Below are positions 6,521 to 12,805 of a stretch of 12,806 bases of DNA, one piece after another. The notes under the pieces are model-generated. The model had not been told where the DNA came from, made no database searches, and saw nothing but the letters and a program-made list of their open reading frames with translations. Position numbers and translations under genes: made by a program. The DNA lies in contig JBEKZQ010000159.1 of NCBI GenBank assembly GCA_049509675.1, positions 1 through 12,806 on the forward strand. The letters run 5' to 3'. This DNA comes from JBEKZQ01 sp049509675 (GTDB taxonomy: Bacteria > Planctomycetota > Planctomycetia > Pirellulales > Thermoguttaceae). Position 1 is the stretch's first letter; each line of letters starts with the position of its first letter.

Positions 6521-7735
6521 ATGTCTAATCGCCGAACATTCTTGCATCAATTGGCCCGTGGCGCGGCCTGCCTGGCCGCGTCCGGAATCGTCGCGCCCCG
6601 CTCCGTGCTGGGCGCCAATGACCGAATCCGCTTCGGCCTGATCGGTGCGGGCGGACGCGGCAAGGATATCTTCCGTGTCGCCCTGAAATGCCCCAACGCC
6701 GAGGCGGTCGCCGTGGCCGATATTTACCCGCGCCGCTTGGACGAAGCCCGGGCGATGGCCCCCGCAGTCAAGACCTGCAACGATTATCGGCGCCTGCTGG
6801 ACGACAAGTCGATTGATGCGGTCCTCATCGCCACCCCGCAACACCAGCACGCGCTGAACTTCGTGGCCGCCATCGCGGCGGGCAAAGACGTGTATCAAGA
6901 GAAGACCATGGCCTTCAATCCCGGCCACGCCAAGCGCATGCGGAAGGCCTTTACCGGCTCGAAGCGCGTGGTGCAGGTGGGCATGCAGATGAACAGCGCG
7001 GCGAGCATCGGCAAGATCCAGGAGTTGGTCGCCGCCGGCCGCCTGGGCACGATCACCGCCATCCAGGCCTTCCATTACCGCAACGCGCCCTACGGCGGCT
7101 GGCTCCGGCAGATTCCCGCCGACTGCGACGCCGCGCACGTCAACTGGCCCGCCTTCGAGGGCGAAGCCCGGCACTATGACTTCGATCCCCAGCGCTACGT
7201 GAACTGGCGCTTCTACTGGGATTACTCCGGCGGCAACTGCTTCGAGAACATGGTCCACCAGGTCGCCTTCTGGTATCGGGTCTTGGGACTGAACGTTCCG
7301 CAGTCGGCGACTATGGCCGGCGGCAATTACCGCTCGCCCAGGATGGAAGTGCCCGACACGATGTCGGTCTCCTTGAATCAATCGGAGAAGCTCCTCTTCA
7401 CTTGGAACTCCATGTTCGGCGACGACTATTTCGGCGAGACCTGGGACTACCTCCTCGGCAGCAAGGGCACCCTGTTGCACGATGCGGCCGATCGCGTGGC
7501 GTACCTGCCGAAAGGGAAGAAGAAGAACGAAGCGGAACTGGCCGAGTCCGCCGATGACGTGGATCGCACGGAGCAGCACATGCGGAACTTCTTCGAGTGC
7601 GTCCGCAGCCGCAAAGAACCCAACTGCCCCTTCGAGATGGGATACCGAACGGCGATTGCCTGCCAGATGGCCGTTGCTTCCTATCGCGCGCAGCGCACGG
7701 TGCGGTGGGATCCCCAGGCCGAAGACATCGTATGA
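6521..7735 (+). CDS. Tat-exported Gfo/Idh/MocA family oxidoreductase
   Basis: 404 aa from ATG 6521, with GGAGGA 4 nt upstream; an in-frame TTG at 6503 is less likely. A Tat signal (NRRTFLHQLARGAACLAASG) leads into a Rossmann domain with the NAD(P) loop GLIGAGGRG (39-47), acidic D67, and ATPQHQHA (104-111). The family's usual EKP at the active site is EKT here (127-129). The C-terminal alpha/beta domain (about 160-400) has YWDYSGGNCFENMVHQVAFW with His246. The aspartate usually found three residues before that His is Asn243. Members oxidise or epimerise sugars and related polyols with tightly used NAD(P); the substrate here is unknown. Such Tat-exported paralogues are abundant in Planctomycetota. 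The next gene starts 18 bp after the stop, so the two probably form an operon driven from 6438-6474. Confidence 0.9.
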   Translation: MSNRRTFLHQLARGAACLAASGIVAPRSVLGANDRIRFGLIGAGGRGKDIFRVALKCPNAEAVAVADIYPRRLDEARAMAPAVKTCNDYRRLLDDKSIDAVLIATPQHQHALNFVAAIAAGKDVYQEKTMAFNPGHAKRMRKAFTGSKRVVQVGMQMNSAASIGKIQELVAAGRLGTITAIQAFHYRNAPYGGWLRQIPADCDAAHVNWPAFEGEARHYDFDPQRYVNWRFYWDYSGGNCFENMVHQVAFWYRVLGLNVPQSATMAGGNYRSPRMEVPDTMSVSLNQSEKLLFTWNSMFGDDYFGETWDYLLGSKGTLLHDAADRVAYLPKGKKKNEAELAESADDVDRTEQHMRNFFECVRSRKEPNCPFEMGYRTAIACQMAVASYRAQRTVRWDPQAEDIV

Positions 7736-7753
7736 TCTAGCGAGGTTGCCTTC

Positions 7754-8935
7754 ATGTCCACGAAGGATCGGCAAATCAACAAGTGTCGCAATAATTGTAC
7801 TCATCTCGCTCCGCGAGATGGAATTCATCACGCGGAGCGTGATGAGTACTTTCGAGAACAGGAAAGTTATTGTCTTGCCGATCCGAAAGCCCGGCATCTT
7901 TCCCGCCGTGCGCTGCTCGGCGGCGCGGCCGGCGGCATGGCCGTTGCGGCCATAGCCGCGCTGGAGCGGGTGTCCGCCGCTGCTGCCGAGCCGACCAGTC
8001 TCGCCGACGAAACCTCGGCCTTCGTCTGCCGTTGCGCCCGCGCCGACGGCGGCTACGCCCCTTCGCCCGATCCGAACTACCCGGGCTACTCCGACACCGG
8101 CCTCAGCGACCTGGCCGCAGTCACCTACGCCGCCACGTTGGCCAAAACCATGGGCTGGCAACTGCCGCAGCCCAGGCGGTCGATCCAGTTCATCCATCGG
8201 CACCAGCAGCCCGACGGCGCCTTTCGGAGCCAGGGCGGCAGCTTCGAGCCCAACTCCCATTTGGCGGTGCTCTACAACACGGTCCAGGCCGTGGTCGCCT
8301 TGCGCGCCCTGGGCGAGCGGCCGAAAATCGACCCGGTCAAGGTCATGGACCGCTTCTTCGTCGACGGGGCGTTCGAGAAGCTGCCCTGGTACGCCACGAG
8401 TTTCTTCCCGTTGTTCTACGCAGCCCTGGGAAGGCCGTTTCCGGAACCGTACGACCGGGCCCTGCGCGACCTGCAAGTCCGCAGCCAGAAAGACGACGGC
8501 TACCTAGGCGACCACGTGGCCGCCACGTTCCACATGGCCCACTACTTCCGCCTGACCGGCCGGCCCACGCCCAAGGCCGCGCAGATGGTCCGGCGCGTGC
8601 TGCGCGACCAGCGGCCGGACGGGGGTTGGAACATCAAGGAGCCCGACTGGGACGTGCATGCCTGTTTCGACGCGGTCTTCATCCTGCGGCAATTGGGCGG
8701 GCAGTCGGAAGCGGTGCGGCGGCCGATCCAAAAGGGCGCCGACTGGGCGCTCGCCTGCCGCCACGCGCAGGGCGGCTTCGGCCATTATCCCGGCCGGCAC
8801 GCCGACATGGACGCCGTCTATTTCCAGTTCGGCACGCTGATCCAGGCCGGCCGCCTGCCCACCGCCCGGCTCGACCTGCCCGACGGCCACACGCTAAGCT
8901 GGGGCCATGCCATGAAGCCTGGCCGGGTATACTGA
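7754..8935 (+). CDS. Tat-exported terpenoid-cyclase/prenyltransferase-fold protein
   Basis: 393 aa. A Tat signal (HLSRRALLGGAAGGMAVAAI, 48-67) precedes an all-helical region. It contains recurring glycine-rich turns of the squalene-cyclase/prenyltransferase alpha/alpha-barrel type: QQPDGAFRSQGG (151-162), QKDDGYLGD (245-253), QRPDGGWNI (286-294), HAQGGFGHYPG (337-347). No DXDD cyclase motif and no full set of QW repeats is seen. Catalysis as a terpene cyclase is therefore unlikely, and many exported bacterial members have no assigned function. Unusually, residues 15-32 between the only in-frame ATG and the Tat motif are encoded by a palindromic repeat (7797-7849), and no alternative ATG, GTG or TTG lies between the repeat and SRR. 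Upstream GAGG (7742-7745) sits 8 nt before the ATG. It is probably co-transcribed with the Gfo/Idh gene. Confidence 0.78.
   Translation: MSTKDRQINKCRNNCTHLAPRDGIHHAERDEYFREQESYCLADPKARHLSRRALLGGAAGGMAVAAIAALERVSAAAAEPTSLADETSAFVCRCARADGGYAPSPDPNYPGYSDTGLSDLAAVTYAATLAKTMGWQLPQPRRSIQFIHRHQQPDGAFRSQGGSFEPNSHLAVLYNTVQAVVALRALGERPKIDPVKVMDRFFVDGAFEKLPWYATSFFPLFYAALGRPFPEPYDRALRDLQVRSQKDDGYLGDHVAATFHMAHYFRLTGRPTPKAAQMVRRVLRDQRPDGGWNIKEPDWDVHACFDAVFILRQLGGQSEAVRRPIQKGADWALACRHAQGGFGHYPGRHADMDAVYFQFGTLIQAGRLPTARLDLPDGHTLSWGHAMKPGRVY
7797..7849. repeat. Double-hairpin palindromic element inside a coding sequence
   Basis: Outer arms GTACTCATC (7797-7805) and GATGAGTAC (7841-7849) enclose two hairpins. 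Hairpin 1 is CATCTCGC-TCC-GCGAGATG (7802-7820). Hairpin 2 is CATCACGC-GGA-GCGTGATG (7826-7844). Hairpin 2 is the reverse complement of hairpin 1 except for one T-A pair swapped to A-T, a compensatory change that preserves the stem. A weaker 6-bp outermost pair, CAATAA (7789-7794) and TTATTG (7867-7872), may mark its edges. It is read through in frame by the 7754-8935 gene. Confidence 0.8.
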
Positions 8936-9001
8936 GGACCGCCCGACCGTGAGACTAATGCATTGGTTCAACGTTGCGGGGATTTTTCATGCGAATGCTC
9001 T

Positions 9002-9194
9002 TGCCCCGCAGGGGCATTTGAAAATAGCCCAGCAGTGTACTGCTGGGTCCCGTTGTTACCATGTTTTTCCGTCCCGTAGGGACGGTTGAGAACGAAATGC
9101 GACGATTCAATCGTTCCTACGGGACGAGGGCGAACTACTGCGGCTTGTGCCCAGCGATGACTCGCTGGGCTATTGTCAAATGTCCCTACGGGAC
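9002..9194. repeat. Mirror-symmetric composite of palindromes
   Basis: Six hairpins lie in 193 bp. H1: TGCCCC-GCA-GGGGCA (9002-9016). H2: CCCAGCAG...CTGCTGGG (9028-9047). H3: CCGTCCC-GTA-GGGACGG (9069-9085). H4: GTTCC-TAC-GGGAC (9113-9125). H5: GCCCAGCGA...TCGCTGGGC (9149-9170). H6: GTCCC-TAC-GGGAC (9182-9194). They pair as mirror images about position 9098: H1 with H6, H2 with H5, H3 with H4. The flank ATTTGAAAATAGCCCAG (9016-9032) recurs inverted at 9166-9182 with one mismatch. With the cluster at 9405-9612 it fills most of the gene-poor stretch 8936-9626. Confidence 0.8.
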
Positions 9195-9224
9195 GAGGAC
9201 CACGATCGACGCTTGATGATAGAG

Positions 9225-9335
9225 CCCGGCTGCCATGGCCCCGACGCCAAGGCCGTGTTCGCCGAATTGTGCGACATCGTCGACGAGACGATCGCATTGT
9301 ACGAGCAGGACCGTAAACCGTTGCCTGTTCCGTGC
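9225..9335 (+). pseudogene. Probable HicB-type antitoxin remnant
   Basis: The plus frame reads EPGCHGPDAKAVFAELCDIV then DETIALYEQDRKPLPVP. It has the composition of real protein and the layout of a HicB C-terminus: P-G-C, an E/A-rich helix, then a K/E-x-x-PxP ending. No start codon with a ribosome site and no HicB N-terminal strand precede it. Upstream is palindromic repeat sequence and downstream is non-coding sequence. No HicA toxin is seen. The assignment is from pattern memory and is weak. Confidence 0.35.
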
Positions 9336-9363
9336 AGGGGAAATGGGTCAGAACGATTTATTC

Positions 9364-9401
9364 AACGTGGCGAAAAGTTCGGACTCCTTTTCGCTAACGT
9401 T
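9364..9401. repeat. Imperfect inverted repeat, possible remnant terminator
   Basis: AACGT (9364-9368) and GCGAAAAG (9370-9377) pair with CTTTTCGC (9387-9394) and ACGTT (9397-9401), leaving a small bulge and a 9-nt loop. It lies between the HicB-like remnant and the next repeat cluster. No T tract follows, so a terminator role is only a possibility. Confidence 0.4.
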
Positions 9402-9404
9402 TGT

Positions 9405-9612
9405 TCGTCGCGTAGCAACGTCTTGACGGTAGCCGTGGGTTTCAACCCACGGACCACGAGGCGCCCCACGTTCCGTTCGTCCGGGCACCGTGCGCAGCAT
9501 GGTCGGCGACGATTGAAATCCGTCGATCGTCGCTACGCGACGAATCATCATACGGGGGGCATCGACCGTGGGTTGAAACCCACGGCTACCATGGCAGCGT
9601 CGCTACGCGACG
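9405..9612. repeat. Second mirror-symmetric composite repeat
   Basis: A perfect 25-bp inverted repeat (9428-9452 and 9566-9590) has arms that are themselves palindromic (core CCGTGGGTT-TC-AACCCACGG). Outside it lie inverted copies of a second motif, TCGTCGCGTAGC (9405-9416) and CGTCGC-TAC-GCGACG (9598-9612). One more copy of that motif lies inside (9528-9543). Both inverted pairs share the same centre, about 9509. The element ends 15 bp before the stop codon of the minus-strand FG-GAP gene, so it lies in that gene's 3' flank. Confidence 0.8.
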
Positions 9613-9626
9613 GGGAATGCATCCAA

Positions 9627-11120
9627 TTATTCCCGGACGACGACCGTGGTGTTCGCGGGGGCCGCGCGCTGCCAAACCAATTTGCCGGAGGGATAGAACT
9701 CGACGCTCACGTCCACGGCCGTGCGCGGGCCGAGGCCGAAGTGCCGCTCCGTCTGGGCAAAGCTGTAGTAGCTTGCCGCCGCCTGGCTGTCAAAGATCGC
9801 GACCTGCTCGTACCAGAGCAACTGCATGGCGCCGGGCACATACAGGCGGATCTTGGCGCCGGCCGCGCCGCGGTTGCCCGGCAAGCCGACCGGGCGGACG
9901 TTGATCCAATGCCGCGCCGGCAGATCGTTGCGATAGACGGCAACCCGCTTGCGGTCGCCTATGGAGCGGTAGCCGACGATGTCGAACTTGCCGTTGCCGT
10001 GGATGTCGCCGAAGCACAGGCCGTCGTCGATCGCTGCGGCCGACAGGTCCTGGATGCCCCAGGCGTCGTTCATGTAGACGAACCGCCCGTCGCCGGTTCC
10101 GCGGTAGATTTTGAGGAAGTAGCGGCCGTTTACGAGGATGTCGGGGATGCCGTCGTTGTCGAAGTCGGTGACGATGGCCGCGCCCCAGGAGGGCGCGGCG
10201 ATGCCGCGCTGGCCGCCCACGATGGCCCCCTCCTTCTTCGCAAAATGGCCCCTGCCGTCGTTGAGATAAATCACCAGTTGCTTGTTCTCGATGCAGATCA
10301 GGTCGGGGCAGCCGCGGTGGCACAGGTCGCCGACGCCCTTGATGGAGAGGCCCTTCTCGGGCAGGCCCGCCGCGGCCGTTACGTCGCGGAAATTCATGCC
10401 GCCCTCGTTGCGCCAGATGCGGCTGTTGCCCTCGGGCGAGGCGTAATGGCCCCATTCGCTCAACAGGTCGATCCGCCCGTCGCCGTCGATATCGACCGGC
10501 AGGCACAACCGCTCGTTCTGGCCGGCGCCGCCGAAGCGGAGGGTGCGGCCGGACTCGACGAATCGGCCCTGACGGTCGGCAAGGTTGAAGTGGATGCCGT
10601 CGCCGCCGCCGTGCAGCCAATCCACGCGGCCGTCGCGGTCGATGTCGATCATGGCCTGGCGGCGGGCGTCGCCGCGGATCATGCCGGTCGGCTCGAAGCG
10701 GAGCTGCCCGGGGCGGGAGAGGTTGCGCCACCACTGCGCGCCGCCGTCGCCGTGGGTCATGGTCAAATCGACCTTGCCGTCTTCGTCGAAGTCGTAGGCC
10801 AGGTGGATCTCGGTGGCAGGCCATTGGCCGGGCGCGAGGCGGAAATGGCCCTTGCCGTCGTTCAGTGCCGCCAGGGCCCCGGCGGTGCCGTGCGCGCTGA
10901 GGAAGAGATCGAGGTGGCCGTCGCCGTCCAGGTCTACCAGGTGCAGGCCGCTCAGCCACCACTTGGGATGGGCGGCGTAGTTGTCCGCGACGATCTGCTC
11001 CAGGCCGGAGGAACGAGTGACGTCCGTAAAGCCGATGTCCTGCGCGCGTTCGGCTGCCGTTGCCGCGAAGGAGAAAAGGGCGAGAGCAAGCCACAAGGTT
11101 TCAGCGACGTGCTTTAGCAT
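9627..11120 (-). CDS. Secreted FG-GAP/VCBS repeat protein with ASPIC/UnbV domain
   Basis: 497 aa from ATG 11120. This start gives a clean signal peptide (MLKHVAETLWLALALFSFAA, cut near ATA-A). The frame extends 25 codons further upstream through a tandem repeat, but that would bury the signal. The Shine-Dalgarno is weak. Calcium-loop VCBS/FG-GAP motifs of the DxDxDGxxD type occur at 63-71, 110-118, 159-167, 210-218 and 319-327, with a degenerate one at 372-380 (DIHGNGKFD). This is the pattern of a beta-propeller. The end (about 404-497: HWINVRPVGLPGNRGAAGAK, then RHFGLG) is an ASPIC/UnbV domain. The family is secreted and common in Planctomycetota; binding or adhesion roles are assumed and no enzyme activity is known to me. 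Near 263-282 one blade is atypical and carries three Cys. It lies in the same direction as the glycosidase at 11294, 173 bp downstream of it. Confidence 0.88.
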   Translation of the reverse strand: MLKHVAETLWLALALFSFAATAAERAQDIGFTDVTRSSGLEQIVADNYAAHPKWWLSGLHLVDLDGDGHLDLFLSAHGTAGALAALNDGKGHFRLAPGQWPATEIHLAYDFDEDGKVDLTMTHGDGGAQWWRNLSRPGQLRFEPTGMIRGDARRQAMIDIDRDGRVDWLHGGGDGIHFNLADRQGRFVESGRTLRFGGAGQNERLCLPVDIDGDGRIDLLSEWGHYASPEGNSRIWRNEGGMNFRDVTAAAGLPEKGLSIKGVGDLCHRGCPDLICIENKQLVIYLNDGRGHFAKKEGAIVGGQRGIAAPSWGAAIVTDFDNDGIPDILVNGRYFLKIYRGTGDGRFVYMNDAWGIQDLSAAAIDDGLCFGDIHGNGKFDIVGYRSIGDRKRVAVYRNDLPARHWINVRPVGLPGNRGAAGAKIRLYVPGAMQLLWYEQVAIFDSQAAASYYSFAQTERHFGLGPRTAVDVSVEFYPSGKLVWQRAAPANTTVVVRE

Positions 11121-11131
11121 GGAGATTCCGG

Positions 11132-11171
11132 TAATCACGAAAACCCGAAAGGACGAAAGCCCGAAACCACG
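11132..11171. repeat. 8-bp tandem repeat in the leader of the FG-GAP gene
   Basis: On the minus strand five 8-bp units follow the form CGkssTTT (CGTGGTTT, CGGGCTTT, CGTCCTTT, CGGGTTTT, CGTGATTA). They lie 12-51 bp before the chosen start codon. They are diverged, with the CG and T-run positions kept. The array occupies the region where the ribosome binding site or leader would be. Confidence 0.65.
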
Positions 11172-11203
11172 AGGAAGCACGACGCTTCGCGCCAACTACC
11201 GCA

Positions 11204-11277
11204 CGACAGGAATATGCGGGACAAAAAGACAATTGACGGGAAGCTCTCCATTTTCCTGTCCACCCATATTCTTGTCG
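11204..11277. repeat. Imperfect inverted repeat downstream of the glycosidase
   Basis: CGACAGGAATATG (11204-11216) pairs with CATATTCTTGTCG (11265-11277) with one mismatch, around a 48-nt middle. The middle carries a further related piece (CATTTTCCTGTC, 11249-11260). It lies between the stop codon at 11294 and the FG-GAP gene, so it may end the glycosidase transcript, but its sequence looks more like a dispersed repeat than a classical terminator. Confidence 0.45.
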
Positions 11278-11293
11278 CGAAAAATCACTGTTC

Positions 11294-12805
11294 TCACCAG
11301 CCGAAGTAACGGTAAGGATCGTCGAACTCTTCCGGCTTGTCGAGGTAGAATCCGGTCAGCCAGCGGCGGTCGCCGGCGGCGCCCTTGCCGGCCGGACTTG
11401 AGAACCGCTCCAGCATGGGCGTGGGCCCATCGACTCCCATGTTTCCCAAAGCGCGCGAAACGAGGCAACTTGCCCGCCGGAACGTCCTCTTCAGGTTAAA
11501 GTACTTCTGGTAGTCGAACTCCCAGGGAACCAGTTGGCAGAAGACCACGTTGGCATGGGGGGCAACCGCCAGCACGCCGTCGCCCAACGGCGTGACCCCT
11601 TCGGAAAGCAACTCGATCTCTCGGGGATCGCGGTTCATGACGTCGGCCGGGCCTATGCCGGCAAGAAGTGAGGTCAAACTGGGGGGCGGAAAGAGCGCGC
11701 AGATGTACTCGCGTTTCTGCGACTTGACCGAGAAGGGCAGGAAGGCATTGGCCTCTTCCTGGCCCAGCCCGATGGCCAGCACGTTTCCGCCCGAGGCGAT
11801 CCATCGGCGCAGGGCGTCAGCGTGGGCAGCCAAGGCTGGGCCTCCACCCGGTCCCACCACCAGGACCTCGTCGGTCGCGGGACTGCCGCCTTGATAGGTC
11901 GCCACAGTCAGCCCCATTTGCTCCAGGTGTTTGCGGCCGGCCTCCAGGCCGACGTAGCACGCCTTGCGCGGGGCAGGCGGCACGTAGGTGGAAACGTAGT
12001 TCAGCATATTGGCGACCAGTCGGGCGGCCGCCGGATCGTCCTCCGTGCGTCCCGTCACGTCCATCTGGCAGAGCAAGACGACGCCTTTGCCCTCGCGGTA
12101 CTCCATGAGCGGACTGAATTGCAGGCTGTATCCGCCGTCGACGATGGGCAGGAAGTTGCCGCAGGCCGGTTTCTCGATCAGCACGGAGGCCACGTTCCCC
12201 CAGTTGCCGGCCCGGTAGGCGCGCGGGACCTGGATGCCGCACCACTGGTTGGTCGGGCCAAAAGAGGGCTTCATCGTGTAATTGGTCAACCGCGGCGGCA
12301 GGATCGTCGCTTGGCCGCTCCAGTCGTGCAGGTTGTCGGTTTCCAGCCCCGAGAGCAAAGGATGGTCGGGCACGCGCGGGAAGACTTGTCTTAGACCGTA
12401 CTCCTGCACGCGGAACCCAAAACGCTTCTCCAGCACGTCGGCCGTCTGCTCGAACATCACGACCTTCAGCCCGTCGCGGACCCTGGAGATGTCGGGCGCC
12501 GCACCGTCCACGCTCAGGGCGGCCTTGCCGACGACCAGCAGGCCGTAGCCGCCGAGGTCGGCATCCGCGGCGACCGCGTCAAAGCGAACGCCCAACTGCG
12601 TGAGCAGCCTGGCTGTTTCGCCCTTGGGATCAAAAAGGGCCGTCTTGGGGGACTGTCCCGATTTTCGTGCCGGGGACTGTCCCAATTTTCGTGTGGCGAT
12701 TGCTGGCGATCGCAGCGAAAATGGGACTGTCCCCTTTGATTCGGCAACGGGTGCTGAAGCCAGGACGTTGACGGCGAACGTATCCTCCCGGGTTTCGCCC
12801 GAACT
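11294..12805 (-). CDS. C-terminal part of large glycoside hydrolase with GATase-like domains
   Basis: 503 residues are visible; the frame is open to the right edge, so the N-terminus is missing. The first ATG/TTG-type codon in the window (TTG 12685) lies inside a repeat insertion and is not the start. After the insertion (visible residues 24-53) comes a glutamine-amidotransferase/ThuA-like alpha/beta domain (about 55-155: TALFDPKGETARLLTQLGV, YGLLVVGKAAL, GLKVVMFEQT). A beta-rich segment follows (GGYSLQFSPLMEYREGKGVV), then a second similar domain (about 283-350: CYVGLEAGRKHLEQMG, RRWIASGGNVLAIGLG). The end DKPEEFDDPYRYFGW is, from memory, typical of planctomycete GH2/beta-galactosidase-type proteins, where such domains follow the catalytic barrel. 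The catalytic part is outside the window, so family and substrate are inferred. The protein probably acts outside the cytoplasm. Confidence 0.7.
   Translation of the reverse strand, partial: SSGETREDTFAVNVLASAPVAESKGTVPFSLRSPAIATRKLGQSPARKSGQSPKTALFDPKGETARLLTQLGVRFDAVAADADLGGYGLLVVGKAALSVDGAAPDISRVRDGLKVVMFEQTADVLEKRFGFRVQEYGLRQVFPRVPDHPLLSGLETDNLHDWSGQATILPPRLTNYTMKPSFGPTNQWCGIQVPRAYRAGNWGNVASVLIEKPACGNFLPIVDGGYSLQFSPLMEYREGKGVVLLCQMDVTGRTEDDPAAARLVANMLNYVSTYVPPAPRKACYVGLEAGRKHLEQMGLTVATYQGGSPATDEVLVVGPGGGPALAAHADALRRWIASGGNVLAIGLGQEEANAFLPFSVKSQKREYICALFPPPSLTSLLAGIGPADVMNRDPREIELLSEGVTPLGDGVLAVAPHANVVFCQLVPWEFDYQKYFNLKRTFRRASCLVSRALGNMGVDGPTPMLERFSSPAGKGAAGDRRWLTGFYLDKPEEFDDPYRYFGW
12648..12734. 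repeat. In-frame GGGACTGTCCC palindromic insertion in a coding sequence
   Basis: Two direct 22-bp copies, GGGGACTGTCCC plus a GATTTTCGTG or AATTTTCGTG tail, lie at 12648-12669 and 12672-12693 and differ at one base. A third, inverted copy (CGAAAATGGGACTGTCCCC) lies at 12716-12734. A short inner stem GCGAT (12696-12700) and ATCGC (12709-12713) makes the apex of a cruciform. The span is 87 bp, exactly 29 codons, with no stop codon in the host frame. I recall GGGACAGTCCC elements as dispersed repeats in planctomycete and deltaproteobacterial genomes, often near REP-type Y1 transposases. None is present here. Confidence 0.82.

Noticed and set aside
7842..7955. Alternative ATG (7842) starting MSTFENRKVIVLPIRKPGIF in another frame
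   Set aside because: The first 20 residues look natural, but the frame then becomes an A/R/P shadow of the Tat signal and stops at 7955. A frameshift linking it to the barrel protein is conceivable but nothing else supports it.
6422..8476. Minus-strand open frame of 684 codons across the Gfo/Idh operon
   Set aside because: Its frame spans two plus-strand genes, their spacer and a promoter, which is not credible for a real gene; it is a GC-driven shadow.
7870..8952. Plus-strand frame of 360 codons overlapping the barrel protein
   Set aside because: R/P/A-rich out-of-frame reading; the other frame has a Tat signal and barrel repeats.
9002..9612. CRISPR array
   Set aside because: Repeats occur in both orientations, belong to several families and are irregularly spaced; there are no constant direct repeats with unique spacers and no cas genes.
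9790..11094. Minus-strand frame of 434 codons overlapping the FG-GAP gene
   Set aside because: Almost entirely R/P/H/G; a frame shadow of the DGDG-coding repeats.
9147..11117. Plus-strand open frame of 656 codons opposite the FG-GAP gene
   Set aside because: It is the antisense of VCBS repeats: V/A/D-rich, with no domain, start signal or signal peptide. The minus-strand frame has clear DxDxDGxxD motifs.
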